Assembly: GCA_949294195.1 (NCBI GenBank) | Contig: CASFGK010000008.1 | Coordinates: forward strand, 1 to 64,000 | DNA length: 64,000 nucleotides | Source of the DNA: an uncultured Bacteroidales bacterium | Lineage (GTDB): Bacteria > Bacteroidota > Bacteroidia > Bacteroidales > UBA932 | Direction: 5' to 3' | Shown: piece after piece, positions 55,514-62,621 of the stretch | Numbering within the stretch: position 1 is the stretch's first letter | How the letters are laid out: each line of letters starts with the position of its first letter | Made by a program: the position numbers and the translations under genes | Notes under the pieces: generated by a model | Told to the model about the DNA's origin: nothing | The model's database searches: none | Seen by the model: the letters and a program-made list of their open reading frames with translations, nothing else

Positions 55514-56149
55514 TCAACCTACTACCCATACCAGGACATGCCGGTCGAATACCATATACCCGAGCTCGAATTCTTCCTCGTGTCCGTCCTTATGCGTGAA
55601 TGTAGCTTCCAGCTCTCCCTCACCTCTGGGATTGAAGTCCTCGATCTCGATCTGCTCGGCAAAATCGACCCGGTTCTGTGACATCCTTTTGAAGATGGCT
55701 TCCTTTGCGCACCAGTATATTGCAAGCTGCTCGTTTTTCTTGCTGCTGTCCAGGTCTTCCTTCTCGTCTTCAGAGAGGGCTTTCTTTTCAACGGCGGAAA
55801 AATCCCTGTCCAGCGATTCCATATCTATTCCTAGCTCCTCGTCGTCATTGATTATGATGGCAACGTATTTTTCCGTGTGGGTGATGCTTATGTTGGTTAT
55901 GCAGTTTTCAAGGAACGGCTTGCCGTTGTCATGGTGTCCGAGATAGACTTTATCCTCGAAAACTTCGTTCAGCAATGCCCTTACGGCGAGCTTCTGCTTG
56001 CGCAGGGATTCGCTTCTTATAAAGGAGATTTCCTCCAGCTCGTCATTCGGCGTGCTGGACAGCTCCTTGAGCTGCTCTTCGGTTTCGGTTATATGCCAAA
56101 CTGCGATTTCAGCCTTGTTTTCAAGTGTTTTGCGTAAATACAGTCCCAT
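55514..56149 (-). CDS. 4'-phosphopantetheinyl transferase superfamily protein
   Basis: The enzyme moves the phosphopantetheine arm from CoA to carrier proteins. The 211-residue, Sfp-type protein has the metal motif GIDMESLDRDFSAVEKKAL (ligand Asp in GIDME) and the WCAKEAIFK motif with catalytic Lys/Glu. Carrier targets may be acyl carrier protein or a secondary-metabolite synthase; none is nearby. Leader and promoter lie in the gap to the right, where a TATATTTG box is at 56429-56422. Confidence 0.9.
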   Translation of the reverse strand: MGLYLRKTLENKAEIAVWHITETEEQLKELSSTPNDELEEISFIRSESLRKQKLAVRALLNEVFEDKVYLGHHDNGKPFLENCITNISITHTEKYVAIIINDDEELGIDMESLDRDFSAVEKKALSEDEKEDLDSSKKNEQLAIYWCAKEAIFKRMSQNRVDFAEQIEIEDFNPRGEGELEATFTHKDGHEEEFELGYMVFDRHVLVWVVG

Positions 56150-56572
56150 GGTCTATATTCTGTTCTTTTTATCATGCAATGTGGAGCCGTTGTCATGAAT
56201 CTATACTGCCGGAAGTGCCTATATACGACAAACCCGTGCGTGCATTGTACGCACACACAGAATATTTCCCTGCGGAAAAGCCGCAGGCCGCTTCGCTCAG
56301 GATTATGAGGATGCTTTCCGACAGAGGATCGTCAGACAATGTGTCTGCCGCGCCGGTGTGACATGTCATTATATGACTGGGAGGTTCCACTTCAGTTATA
56401 AGTTCTTATGAATTCAGCGTGCAAATATACGAAACAGTTTTGATTTCCAAGCAAACAAATTACGGATATGTGATTAATTGTAATGTTTTTATATCTTTGC
56501 ATTACCTTTGGCCTGTATATTGATGGCAGAAGGCGCGTTTTGAAAAGAGGATTAACTAAAACACTTGATATT
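56150..56572. other. 423-nt gap with overlapping small ORFs and divergent promoters
   Basis: Two opposed open frames overlap here: plus 56179-56361 (60 codons, ending DRGSSDNVSAAPV) and minus 56193-56369 (ATG at 56369, MTCHTGAADTL). Codon use does not separate them. The minus TATATTTG box (56429-56422) would give a leader of about 270 nt if it serves the transferase gene. The plus TATCTTTG (56492-56499), with a weak TGTG 19 nt upstream, serves mdh. A hairpin GTGCGTG/CACGCAC-like repeat lies near 56236-56256. Confidence 0.4.
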
Positions 56573-57568
56573 ATGGAATTTTTGACTAATGAAAAACTGA
56601 CGATTGTCGGTGCTGCCGGCATGATCGGTTCAAACATGGCACAGACAGCCATGATGCTGAAACTTACTCCGAATCTTTGCCTGTATGATCCGTACGGACC
56701 TGGCCTTGAGGGAGTTGCAGAGGAGATGTATCACTGCGCATTCGACGGTGCCAATATCACTTATACGACAGATATAAAGGAAGCCCTTACGGGAGCTTCT
56801 TACGTGGTTTCTTCCGGCGGCGCTCCGCGTAAACAAGGAATGACCCGCGAGGACCTGCTTAAAGGCAACTGCGAAATTGCAGAAGGCCTCGGAAAGAATA
56901 TCAAGGAGTTCTGTCCGGATGTAAAACACGTTGTCATCATCTTCAACCCGGCCGACCTTACAGGACTTGTAACTCTGCTTCATTCAGGTCTCAAGCCTTC
57001 TCAGGTCACTACTCTTGCCGCTCTTGATTCCACAAGACTCCAGAGCGCCCTCGCAAAAGAGTTCGGTGTTCAGCAGTGCAAAGTGACAGGATGTCATACC
57101 TATGGCGGACACGGTGAGCAGATGGCGGTATTCGCATCAAAGGTAAGCATTGACGGAAAGCCGTTCTCAGAGCTTCTCGGAACCAAGCTTGCCCATGACA
57201 GATGGGAAGAAATCAAAGGCAACGTAATCCAGGGAGGAAAGCACATTATCGAGCTTCGCGGACGTTCTTCATTCCAGAGTCCGGCATACGTTTCAATCGA
57301 AATGATAGCAGCGGCTATGGGCGGCAGGAAATTCGAGTGGCCTGCAGGATGCTATGTCAATACTGAGAAATACCACAACGTAATGATGGCCATGCCTACC
57401 ACTATTGATGCTACCGGGGTTCATTATACAGACGTTACAGGAACCCCTGAGGAAATGGCGGCTCTCGAAGCATCATACGAGCACCTCTGCAAGATGCGTG
57501 ACGAGATTATAGAACTGGGTATCATCCCTGCTGTTGCAGACTGGAAGACTGTAAACCCTAATCTTTAG
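56573..57568 (+). CDS. mdh: Malate dehydrogenase
   Basis: The enzyme interconverts malate and oxaloacetate with NAD(H), feeding malate to fumarase and then to the FrdAB pair seen at the other end of the window. The 331-residue protein has the Rossmann motif IVGAAGMIGSNMAQ, substrate-binding APRKQGMTR and the catalytic TGCHTYGGHGEQM region with its His. Substrate specificity residues resemble malate rather than lactate dehydrogenases. It is monocistronic with a good terminator. Confidence 0.92.
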   Translation: MEFLTNEKLTIVGAAGMIGSNMAQTAMMLKLTPNLCLYDPYGPGLEGVAEEMYHCAFDGANITYTTDIKEALTGASYVVSSGGAPRKQGMTREDLLKGNCEIAEGLGKNIKEFCPDVKHVVIIFNPADLTGLVTLLHSGLKPSQVTTLAALDSTRLQSALAKEFGVQQCKVTGCHTYGGHGEQMAVFASKVSIDGKPFSELLGTKLAHDRWEEIKGNVIQGGKHIIELRGRSSFQSPAYVSIEMIAAAMGGRKFEWPAGCYVNTEKYHNVMMAMPTTIDATGVHYTDVTGTPEEMAALEASYEHLCKMRDEIIELGIIPAVADWKTVNPNL

Positions 57569-57614
57569 CAGCCGGCCGGACAGCATTGCCGGTACCAGAC
57601 GCAGCATGACAGAA

Positions 57615-57656
57615 CAGACGCTCCGGAGATTCCCCCGGAGCGTCTGTCTCTTTTTC
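57615..57656 (+). terminator. Terminator of mdh
   Basis: 12-nt arms CAGACGCTCCGG (57615-57626) and CCGGAGCGTCTG (57635-57646) followed by TCTCTTTTTCT. The minus-strand thiL-like gene ends 18 nt further on. Confidence 0.85.
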
Positions 57657-57673
57657 TACCGGGCCCGGGTCCC

Positions 57674-58675
57674 CTACCAGCCCTGGGCTTTAAGCGGGAA
57701 CTCTACCCCTTCCGGAGTGACGAGCACGGCACCGGCTTCCGGTCTGGCAAGGTGGCCGATAATATCGAATGTCTGGAAGTCATGCCTGAATTTGTCGTGC
57801 CTGCCTATCGGGACAGTAAAAAGCAGCCTGTAGTCGTCTCCTCCGTTAAGTGCGGCAGATATGGGGTCTATGTTCATTTCCTTGCCCAGTTCGAACATTT
57901 TCCCCGGGAAAGGAATCTTGTCCACATATATCTTGGCTCCCAGTCCGGAGTCTCTTGAAAGTCTTTTTACGGCATCGGAAAGGCCTCGCGTCACGAAGTA
58001 TCCGTATGAAGGTATTATTTCATCTTCTTCCATCTGTGATACGGTGTCCGGATTTATCTCTGGTTTCAGGTATGCGCCTACAAGATGTCTGTACTCGGAC
58101 AGGTCCGGCTGGGCAGAGTCGTCTTTTGTCTTTTCGAAGCGCCGTTTCTCACGCTCAAGAACCTGCATGCCCATGAATGCCGCTCCCAGGTTGTCCGAAA
58201 TGCATATCAGGTCCATGCTTTTGGCTTCCGGTCTGCGTTTTGCCGTCAGCATGGCCAGTTCTCCGGCTGCGGAAACGGCTATGCACAATCCGTTCCTGGA
58301 CGGAATCAGATCGAGTGACAGGTCCTGATATCCATGCTCTCTGGCCGCTGCAACTACTCCGCTCCACAGTTCCTTTACCTGTCTGAAATCAAGCTTTGCC
58401 GATACTCCAAGCGTTACGGACAGAGTCTTCGGGTGCGCCATCAAAGCATAGATTTCCCCAGTGGCGCAGATGACGCTTTTATACCCCAGATGCTTGAGAG
58501 GAAAATACGTAAGGTCGAAATCCGTGCCTTCGAGCAGGACTTTGGATATGTTTACAGGATAGCTTTTCCCTGAAGTGCCGAATCTGCACACTCCGGACGG
58601 CTTGTAGCCTGTCCCTTCAAAAAGTCTTCCGACAGCATTCTCGCGTCCGATTTCTGAAAAATTCTCTTCTGCCAT
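57674..58675 (-). CDS. ThiL-like (thiamine-monophosphate kinase family) protein with degenerate active site
   Basis: The 333-residue protein aligns with ThiL over its whole length: FDLTYFPLKHLGYKS, CISDNLGAAFMGMQVLERE, ALNGGDDYRLLFTVP and the C-terminal FPLKAQGW. However, the GDDAA motif that binds Mg-ATP is replaced, the VTTDLL Asp is lost (ISKVLL), and DISDGL reads VTRGLSDA. It is therefore unlikely to phosphorylate thiamine phosphate. The fold and ADP-side motifs are kept, so it is not a random pseudogene. A TATCTTTG box lies at 58729-58722. Confidence 0.7.
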   Translation of the reverse strand: MAEENFSEIGRENAVGRLFEGTGYKPSGVCRFGTSGKSYPVNISKVLLEGTDFDLTYFPLKHLGYKSVICATGEIYALMAHPKTLSVTLGVSAKLDFRQVKELWSGVVAAAREHGYQDLSLDLIPSRNGLCIAVSAAGELAMLTAKRRPEAKSMDLICISDNLGAAFMGMQVLEREKRRFEKTKDDSAQPDLSEYRHLVGAYLKPEINPDTVSQMEEDEIIPSYGYFVTRGLSDAVKRLSRDSGLGAKIYVDKIPFPGKMFELGKEMNIDPISAALNGGDDYRLLFTVPIGRHDKFRHDFQTFDIIGHLARPEAGAVLVTPEGVEFPLKAQGW

Positions 58676-58735
58676 AATCTCTCTGTTCCCGGCTTGTATA
58701 CAACCGGATATTAACAATTTTCAAAGATAGTAAAA

Positions 58736-58767
58736 TTTGTTTTCACATTATTTTATTTATAATTTTG
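58736..58767 (+). promoter_or_regulatory. -33/-7 promoter of the DUF4492-cydAB operon
   Basis: TTTG (58736-58739), 20 nt, TAATTTTG (58760-58767). It sits a few bases from the divergent -7 box of the thiL-like gene, so the two promoters share this AT-rich gap. Confidence 0.65.
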
Positions 58768-58806
58768 AAAGATTTTATATCAGGCTCCCGAAAACGCTGA
58801 GGCAGG

Positions 58807-59040
58807 ATGTCGGGAAAAAGGAAGAACATATTGGTTTCCATATGGAGATTCTATGTGGACGGATTCAGGAACATGACCTGGGGCCGTCCGTTGTGGGGTC
58901 TCATAATATTGAAAATAATCATTCTTTTTGCCGTCTTGCGGGTGTTTTTCTTCCAGCCTGTCCTTTCGGGCAAGTCGGACCGTGAGAAAAGCGAATTTGT
59001 CGGAGCCAGACTGACAGAGCACCTTATAGATAATGACTAA
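58807..59040 (+). CDS. DUF4492-domain small membrane protein
   Basis: The 77-residue protein has one membrane helix (about residues 30-50, PLWGLIILKIIILFAVLRVFF). The family is known to precede cydA in Bacteroidetes. It probably helps assembly or stability of cytochrome bd, like other small Cyd subunits, though that is inference. It leads the operon and is followed by cydA after 14 nt. Confidence 0.88.
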   Translation: MSGKRKNILVSIWRFYVDGFRNMTWGRPLWGLIILKIIILFAVLRVFFFQPVLSGKSDREKSEFVGARLTEHLIDND

Positions 59041-59054
59041 ACAGAACTGCTTGT

Positions 59055-60557
59055 ATGGTAGAAAATGCACTGATTGACTGGTCAAGGGCCCAGTTCGCCC
59101 TTACGGCATGCTATCACTGGATATTCGTTCCGCTTACGTTGGGGCTGTCCGTCATCATGGCTGTCATGGAAAGTATCTACGTGGCCACGAAAGACGAATT
59201 CTGGAAAAGGACATCCAAATTCTGGATGAAGCTTTTTGCCGTCAATTTCGCTGTAGGTATCGCTACGGGAATCATTCTTGAGTTTGAGTTCGGTACCAAC
59301 TGGAGCAACTATTCCTGGTTCGTCGGTGACATATTCGGCGCACCTTTGGCGATTGAGGGGATTCTGGCTTTCTTCATGGAAGCGACTTTCTTCGCGGTGA
59401 TGTTCTTCGGATGGGACAAGGTCAGCAGGAAATTCCATCTTGCATCTACCTGGCTGACGTGTCTGGGCGCATCGGTCTCCGCTTTGTGGATACTTGTCGC
59501 CAATTCATGGATGCAGCATCCTGTCGGTATGGAATTCAATCCGGATACTGTCCGTAATGAAATGACGGATTTCTGGGCTGTAGCTCTCAATCCGGTTGCT
59601 GTCAGCAAGTTCTTCCATTCTGTCCTGAGCGGCTGGATGACAGGAGCCGTTTTTGTCATAGGAGTGAGCTGCTGGTATCTTATGAAGAAAAGGGAAGTGA
59701 AATTTGCGAAAGCCAGCATAAGGGTGGCCGCTATTGTCGGAATAACCGGCACTCTGGCCGTCATGTTTTCCGGAGACAGTTCCGCTGTCCATGTAGCCAA
59801 ATACCAGCCCATGAAGCTTGCGGCGGCAGAGGGCCTTGAAAACGGAGGAGAAAAAGCTCCGTTCTCGATTGTTCCGGGTGTTGAGATTCCGGGCATGCTT
59901 TCAATTCTTGCGACACATGACATCAACGGATTTGTTCCGGGCATAAATGATCTTCTTGAAGGATATACCGATCCGGAAGGCAATACGGTTCTTTCTGCAG
60001 AAGAGAAAATGGCACGGGGAGAGGCGGCTCTTGAAGCATTCAGGTCTTACCGTGAAAACAGGGATACGGATCCTCAGGCCGCAGCCGGGGCCCGGAAGGT
60101 ACTTGAAGAAAATGTCGATTATTTCGGATACGGATACATACAGGACAGGGAGGATCTTGTCCCTTCTGTAGGAATGGTGTATTGGCCTTTCAGGATAATG
60201 GTGGGGCTGGGATGCTTCCTGCTGCTTGTGATGGCAGTGGTTCTGTGGGCTGAATGGAAAGGCAGGATAGAGACACTCGCATGGCTTCATCGGGTGGCAT
60301 TGTTTTCCATTCCACTGGTGTATATAGCCGGACAGGCCGGATGGATCGTAGCGGAAGTCGGAAGGCAGCCGTGGGCCATACAGGACCTTCTTCCTGTCAA
60401 TGCCGCCATTTCCAGTCTGAGCGTCGGGTCAGTAAGGACTACATTTTTCGTCTTTGTGGCAGTATTCACTCTGTTTCTGGTTATTGAACTTCGCATTCTG
60501 TTCAGGGCCATAAGGAAGGGACCGGCGGTCGAAGAGCCGGAAGTATCGGAAAAATAA
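59055..60557 (+). CDS. cydA: Cytochrome bd ubiquinol oxidase subunit I
   Basis: CydA carries hemes b558, b595 and d and oxidises quinol with reduction of oxygen to water. The 500-residue protein has about nine membrane helices. Known heme ligands fit the His in TACYHWIFVPLTLG, the His in MKLAAAEGLE-adjacent segments and Met in the GRQPWAI region. It shows the Q-loop between helices 6 and 7 (GVEIPGMLSILATHDINGFVP). It works with cydB and DUF4492 and gives this anaerobe a high-affinity oxygen sink. Confidence 0.95.
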   Translation: MVENALIDWSRAQFALTACYHWIFVPLTLGLSVIMAVMESIYVATKDEFWKRTSKFWMKLFAVNFAVGIATGIILEFEFGTNWSNYSWFVGDIFGAPLAIEGILAFFMEATFFAVMFFGWDKVSRKFHLASTWLTCLGASVSALWILVANSWMQHPVGMEFNPDTVRNEMTDFWAVALNPVAVSKFFHSVLSGWMTGAVFVIGVSCWYLMKKREVKFAKASIRVAAIVGITGTLAVMFSGDSSAVHVAKYQPMKLAAAEGLENGGEKAPFSIVPGVEIPGMLSILATHDINGFVPGINDLLEGYTDPEGNTVLSAEEKMARGEAALEAFRSYRENRDTDPQAAAGARKVLEENVDYFGYGYIQDREDLVPSVGMVYWPFRIMVGLGCFLLLVMAVVLWAEWKGRIETLAWLHRVALFSIPLVYIAGQAGWIVAEVGRQPWAIQDLLPVNAAISSLSVGSVRTTFFVFVAVFTLFLVIELRILFRAIRKGPAVEEPEVSEK

Positions 60558-60572
60558 AAACAGGAGGCGGTT

Positions 60573-61718
60573 ATGTTTGAATATGGATTTATGCAGCAAT
60601 ACTGGTGGTTCATCGTTTCACTTCTGGGTGGATTGCTTGTATTTCTTCTGTTTGTGCAGGGTGGAAACGCATTGATATTTTCGGTCGGAAGGAGAGAGAA
60701 TGAAAGGGCCCTTATAGTCAATTCCACCGGTCGCAAGTGGGAGCTGACCTTTACTACGCTGGTAACATTCGGCGGGGCGTTCTTCGCATCGTTTCCGCTT
60801 TTCTACAGTACGAGTTTCGGCGGGGCCTATTGGCTCTGGGTGCTGATTCTCGTCAGTTTCGTATTCCAGGCGGTATCTTACGAATTCCAGACCAAGGCCG
60901 GCAACCTTCTCGGACGCAACACGTTCCGTGTCTTTCTGGTAATCAACGGATTCATGGGGCCTTTCCTTATCGGGACGGCCGTAGCTACGTTTTTTACAGG
61001 TTCCGATTTCATCATAGACAAGAACGCCGTCGGGGATTCACTTGCCCCGGTTATAAGTACATGGGGAAACGGATGGCACGGACTTGAAGCATTCGGCAAT
61101 ATATGGAATATCTGTCTCGGACTGGCGGTGTTTTTTCTGGCTCTTGTTCTCGGATCTCTGTATATAATAAACAATATTGATGACGAGAATATCGTTCTGA
61201 AACTGCGTCTTAGACTGTGGATGAGCGCTTTCTGTTTCCTTATCCTTTTCGTCGCCTTTGTCCTGCATATCTGCGTGGTGCCGGGTTTTGCCGTGGACGG
61301 GAACGGAACAGTCTTTATGGAAAAATCCAAGTATCTGCACAATTTCCTGCAGATGCCGGTTGTCCTGACCATTTTCCTTGCCGGTGTCGTGCTGGTACTT
61401 TATGGAATAGTGAAGACGCTGGCATCCAGGAAATACCGCAAGGGCATATGGTTTACGGGACCAGGCGTCGTGCTTGCTGTCCTCAGCCTGTTGCTTGTTG
61501 CCGGATACAACGGTACGGCGTATTACCCTTCTACGGCCGATTTGCAGAGTTCACTTACAATCGCCAACAGCTGTTCGAGCCGGTTTACGCTCAAGACCAT
61601 GACAATAGTATCGTTTATAATCCCGTTTGTCCTTGCCTATATTGCGTATGCATGGAGGGCCATGGACCGCAAGCCGCTGACAACGGATGAGCTGGAAAAC
61701 ACGACAGACAAATATTAG
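60573..61718 (+). CDS. cydB: Cytochrome bd ubiquinol oxidase subunit II
   Basis: CydB is the second large membrane subunit of cytochrome bd. The 381-residue protein has about eight membrane helices and family segments WFIVSLLGGLLVFLLFVQGG, NGFMGPFLIG and TWGNGWHGLEAF. It follows cydA with a 15-nt gap. A full AGGAGG sequence lies 8 nt before its ATG; strong Shine-Dalgarno motifs are rare in Bacteroidetes, so it stands out. Confidence 0.95.
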   Translation: MFEYGFMQQYWWFIVSLLGGLLVFLLFVQGGNALIFSVGRRENERALIVNSTGRKWELTFTTLVTFGGAFFASFPLFYSTSFGGAYWLWVLILVSFVFQAVSYEFQTKAGNLLGRNTFRVFLVINGFMGPFLIGTAVATFFTGSDFIIDKNAVGDSLAPVISTWGNGWHGLEAFGNIWNICLGLAVFFLALVLGSLYIINNIDDENIVLKLRLRLWMSAFCFLILFVAFVLHICVVPGFAVDGNGTVFMEKSKYLHNFLQMPVVLTIFLAGVVLVLYGIVKTLASRKYRKGIWFTGPGVVLAVLSLLLVAGYNGTAYYPSTADLQSSLTIANSCSSRFTLKTMTIVSFIIPFVLAYIAYAWRAMDRKPLTTDELENTTDKY

Positions 61719-61738
61719 ACTTGATAAAATATTGGGAA

Positions 61739-62581
61739 ATGAAAAAGATCGCTTTATTTTTACTGGCAGCCCTGTCAATTCTTCCACAGGCAGTATCCGC
61801 CAGGAAAGTTGCAGAGCCTGCAACTCTTGATGTAATATCGTTCAACATCAGAATGGGAGAGGGCAAGGACGGGACCAATTCATGGCAGTTCAGGTGTCCT
61901 GCAACAATCCTTATGCTCCGAGACAAGCAGCCTGATATTTTCGGTCTTCAGGAAGCATATGATTACCAGGTGCAGTTCATTGAGGAGAACATGCCTGATT
62001 ACAAGAGCATCGGTGTCGGACGCGAAGACGGAAGACATGAGGGGGAGCATATGTCCATTTTCTATAACAAGAAGACGATATCTCTTCTGAAATGGGGTAC
62101 TTTCTGGCTTTCCGAGACTCCGGAGGAGCCTTCCATGGGATGGGATGCAGCCTGCTTCAGGACAGCTACATGGGCTCTTATGAAAGACAAGCGGTCTGGA
62201 CAAAGGTTCTATTATGTCAATACGCATCTGGACCATGTGGGCAAGGAAGCCCAGAAAAACGGTCTGGCCCTGATAGTGGAAAGAATCAGGGAGATCAATC
62301 CTGACCATCTTCCGATGGTGCTGACCGGCGATTTCAATGTCGAGCCGGACGATTCCGTTCTCGATGATTTGGACAATATGATGAAAAGCGCAAGGAAATC
62401 AGCCGAACGGACGGATAACCTGAATTCTTACAACGGATGGGGTAAAAGCAGTTCAGTCATAGACTACATTTACTATTCGGGATTCTCATCCTGCCCAAAA
62501 TTCGAGACGGTTCAGAAGAAATATGCCGATTTCCCGTTTATTTCCGATCACTATCCGGTCATGGCGACCTTGATTTTCTGA
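61739..62581 (+). CDS. Secreted endonuclease/exonuclease/phosphatase family protein
   Basis: The 280-residue protein has a signal peptide (cut near AVSA) and the EEP motifs ISFNIRMGEG, IFGLQEAYDYQ, VNTHLDHVG, LTGDFNVEPDD and the terminal ISDHYPV. Catalytic residues Asn, Glu, Asp and His are all in place. It follows cydB by 20 nt and is probably in the same transcript, but a link to respiration is not evident. It differs from the paralogue at 16339 in length and detail. Confidence 0.88.
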   Translation: MKKIALFLLAALSILPQAVSARKVAEPATLDVISFNIRMGEGKDGTNSWQFRCPATILMLRDKQPDIFGLQEAYDYQVQFIEENMPDYKSIGVGREDGRHEGEHMSIFYNKKTISLLKWGTFWLSETPEEPSMGWDAACFRTATWALMKDKRSGQRFYYVNTHLDHVGKEAQKNGLALIVERIREINPDHLPMVLTGDFNVEPDDSVLDDLDNMMKSARKSAERTDNLNSYNGWGKSSSVIDYIYYSGFSSCPKFETVQKKYADFPFISDHYPVMATLIF

Positions 62582-62621
62582 TCTATTATTATACAGACGA
62601 CTTGACAAACAGATACCGGAT

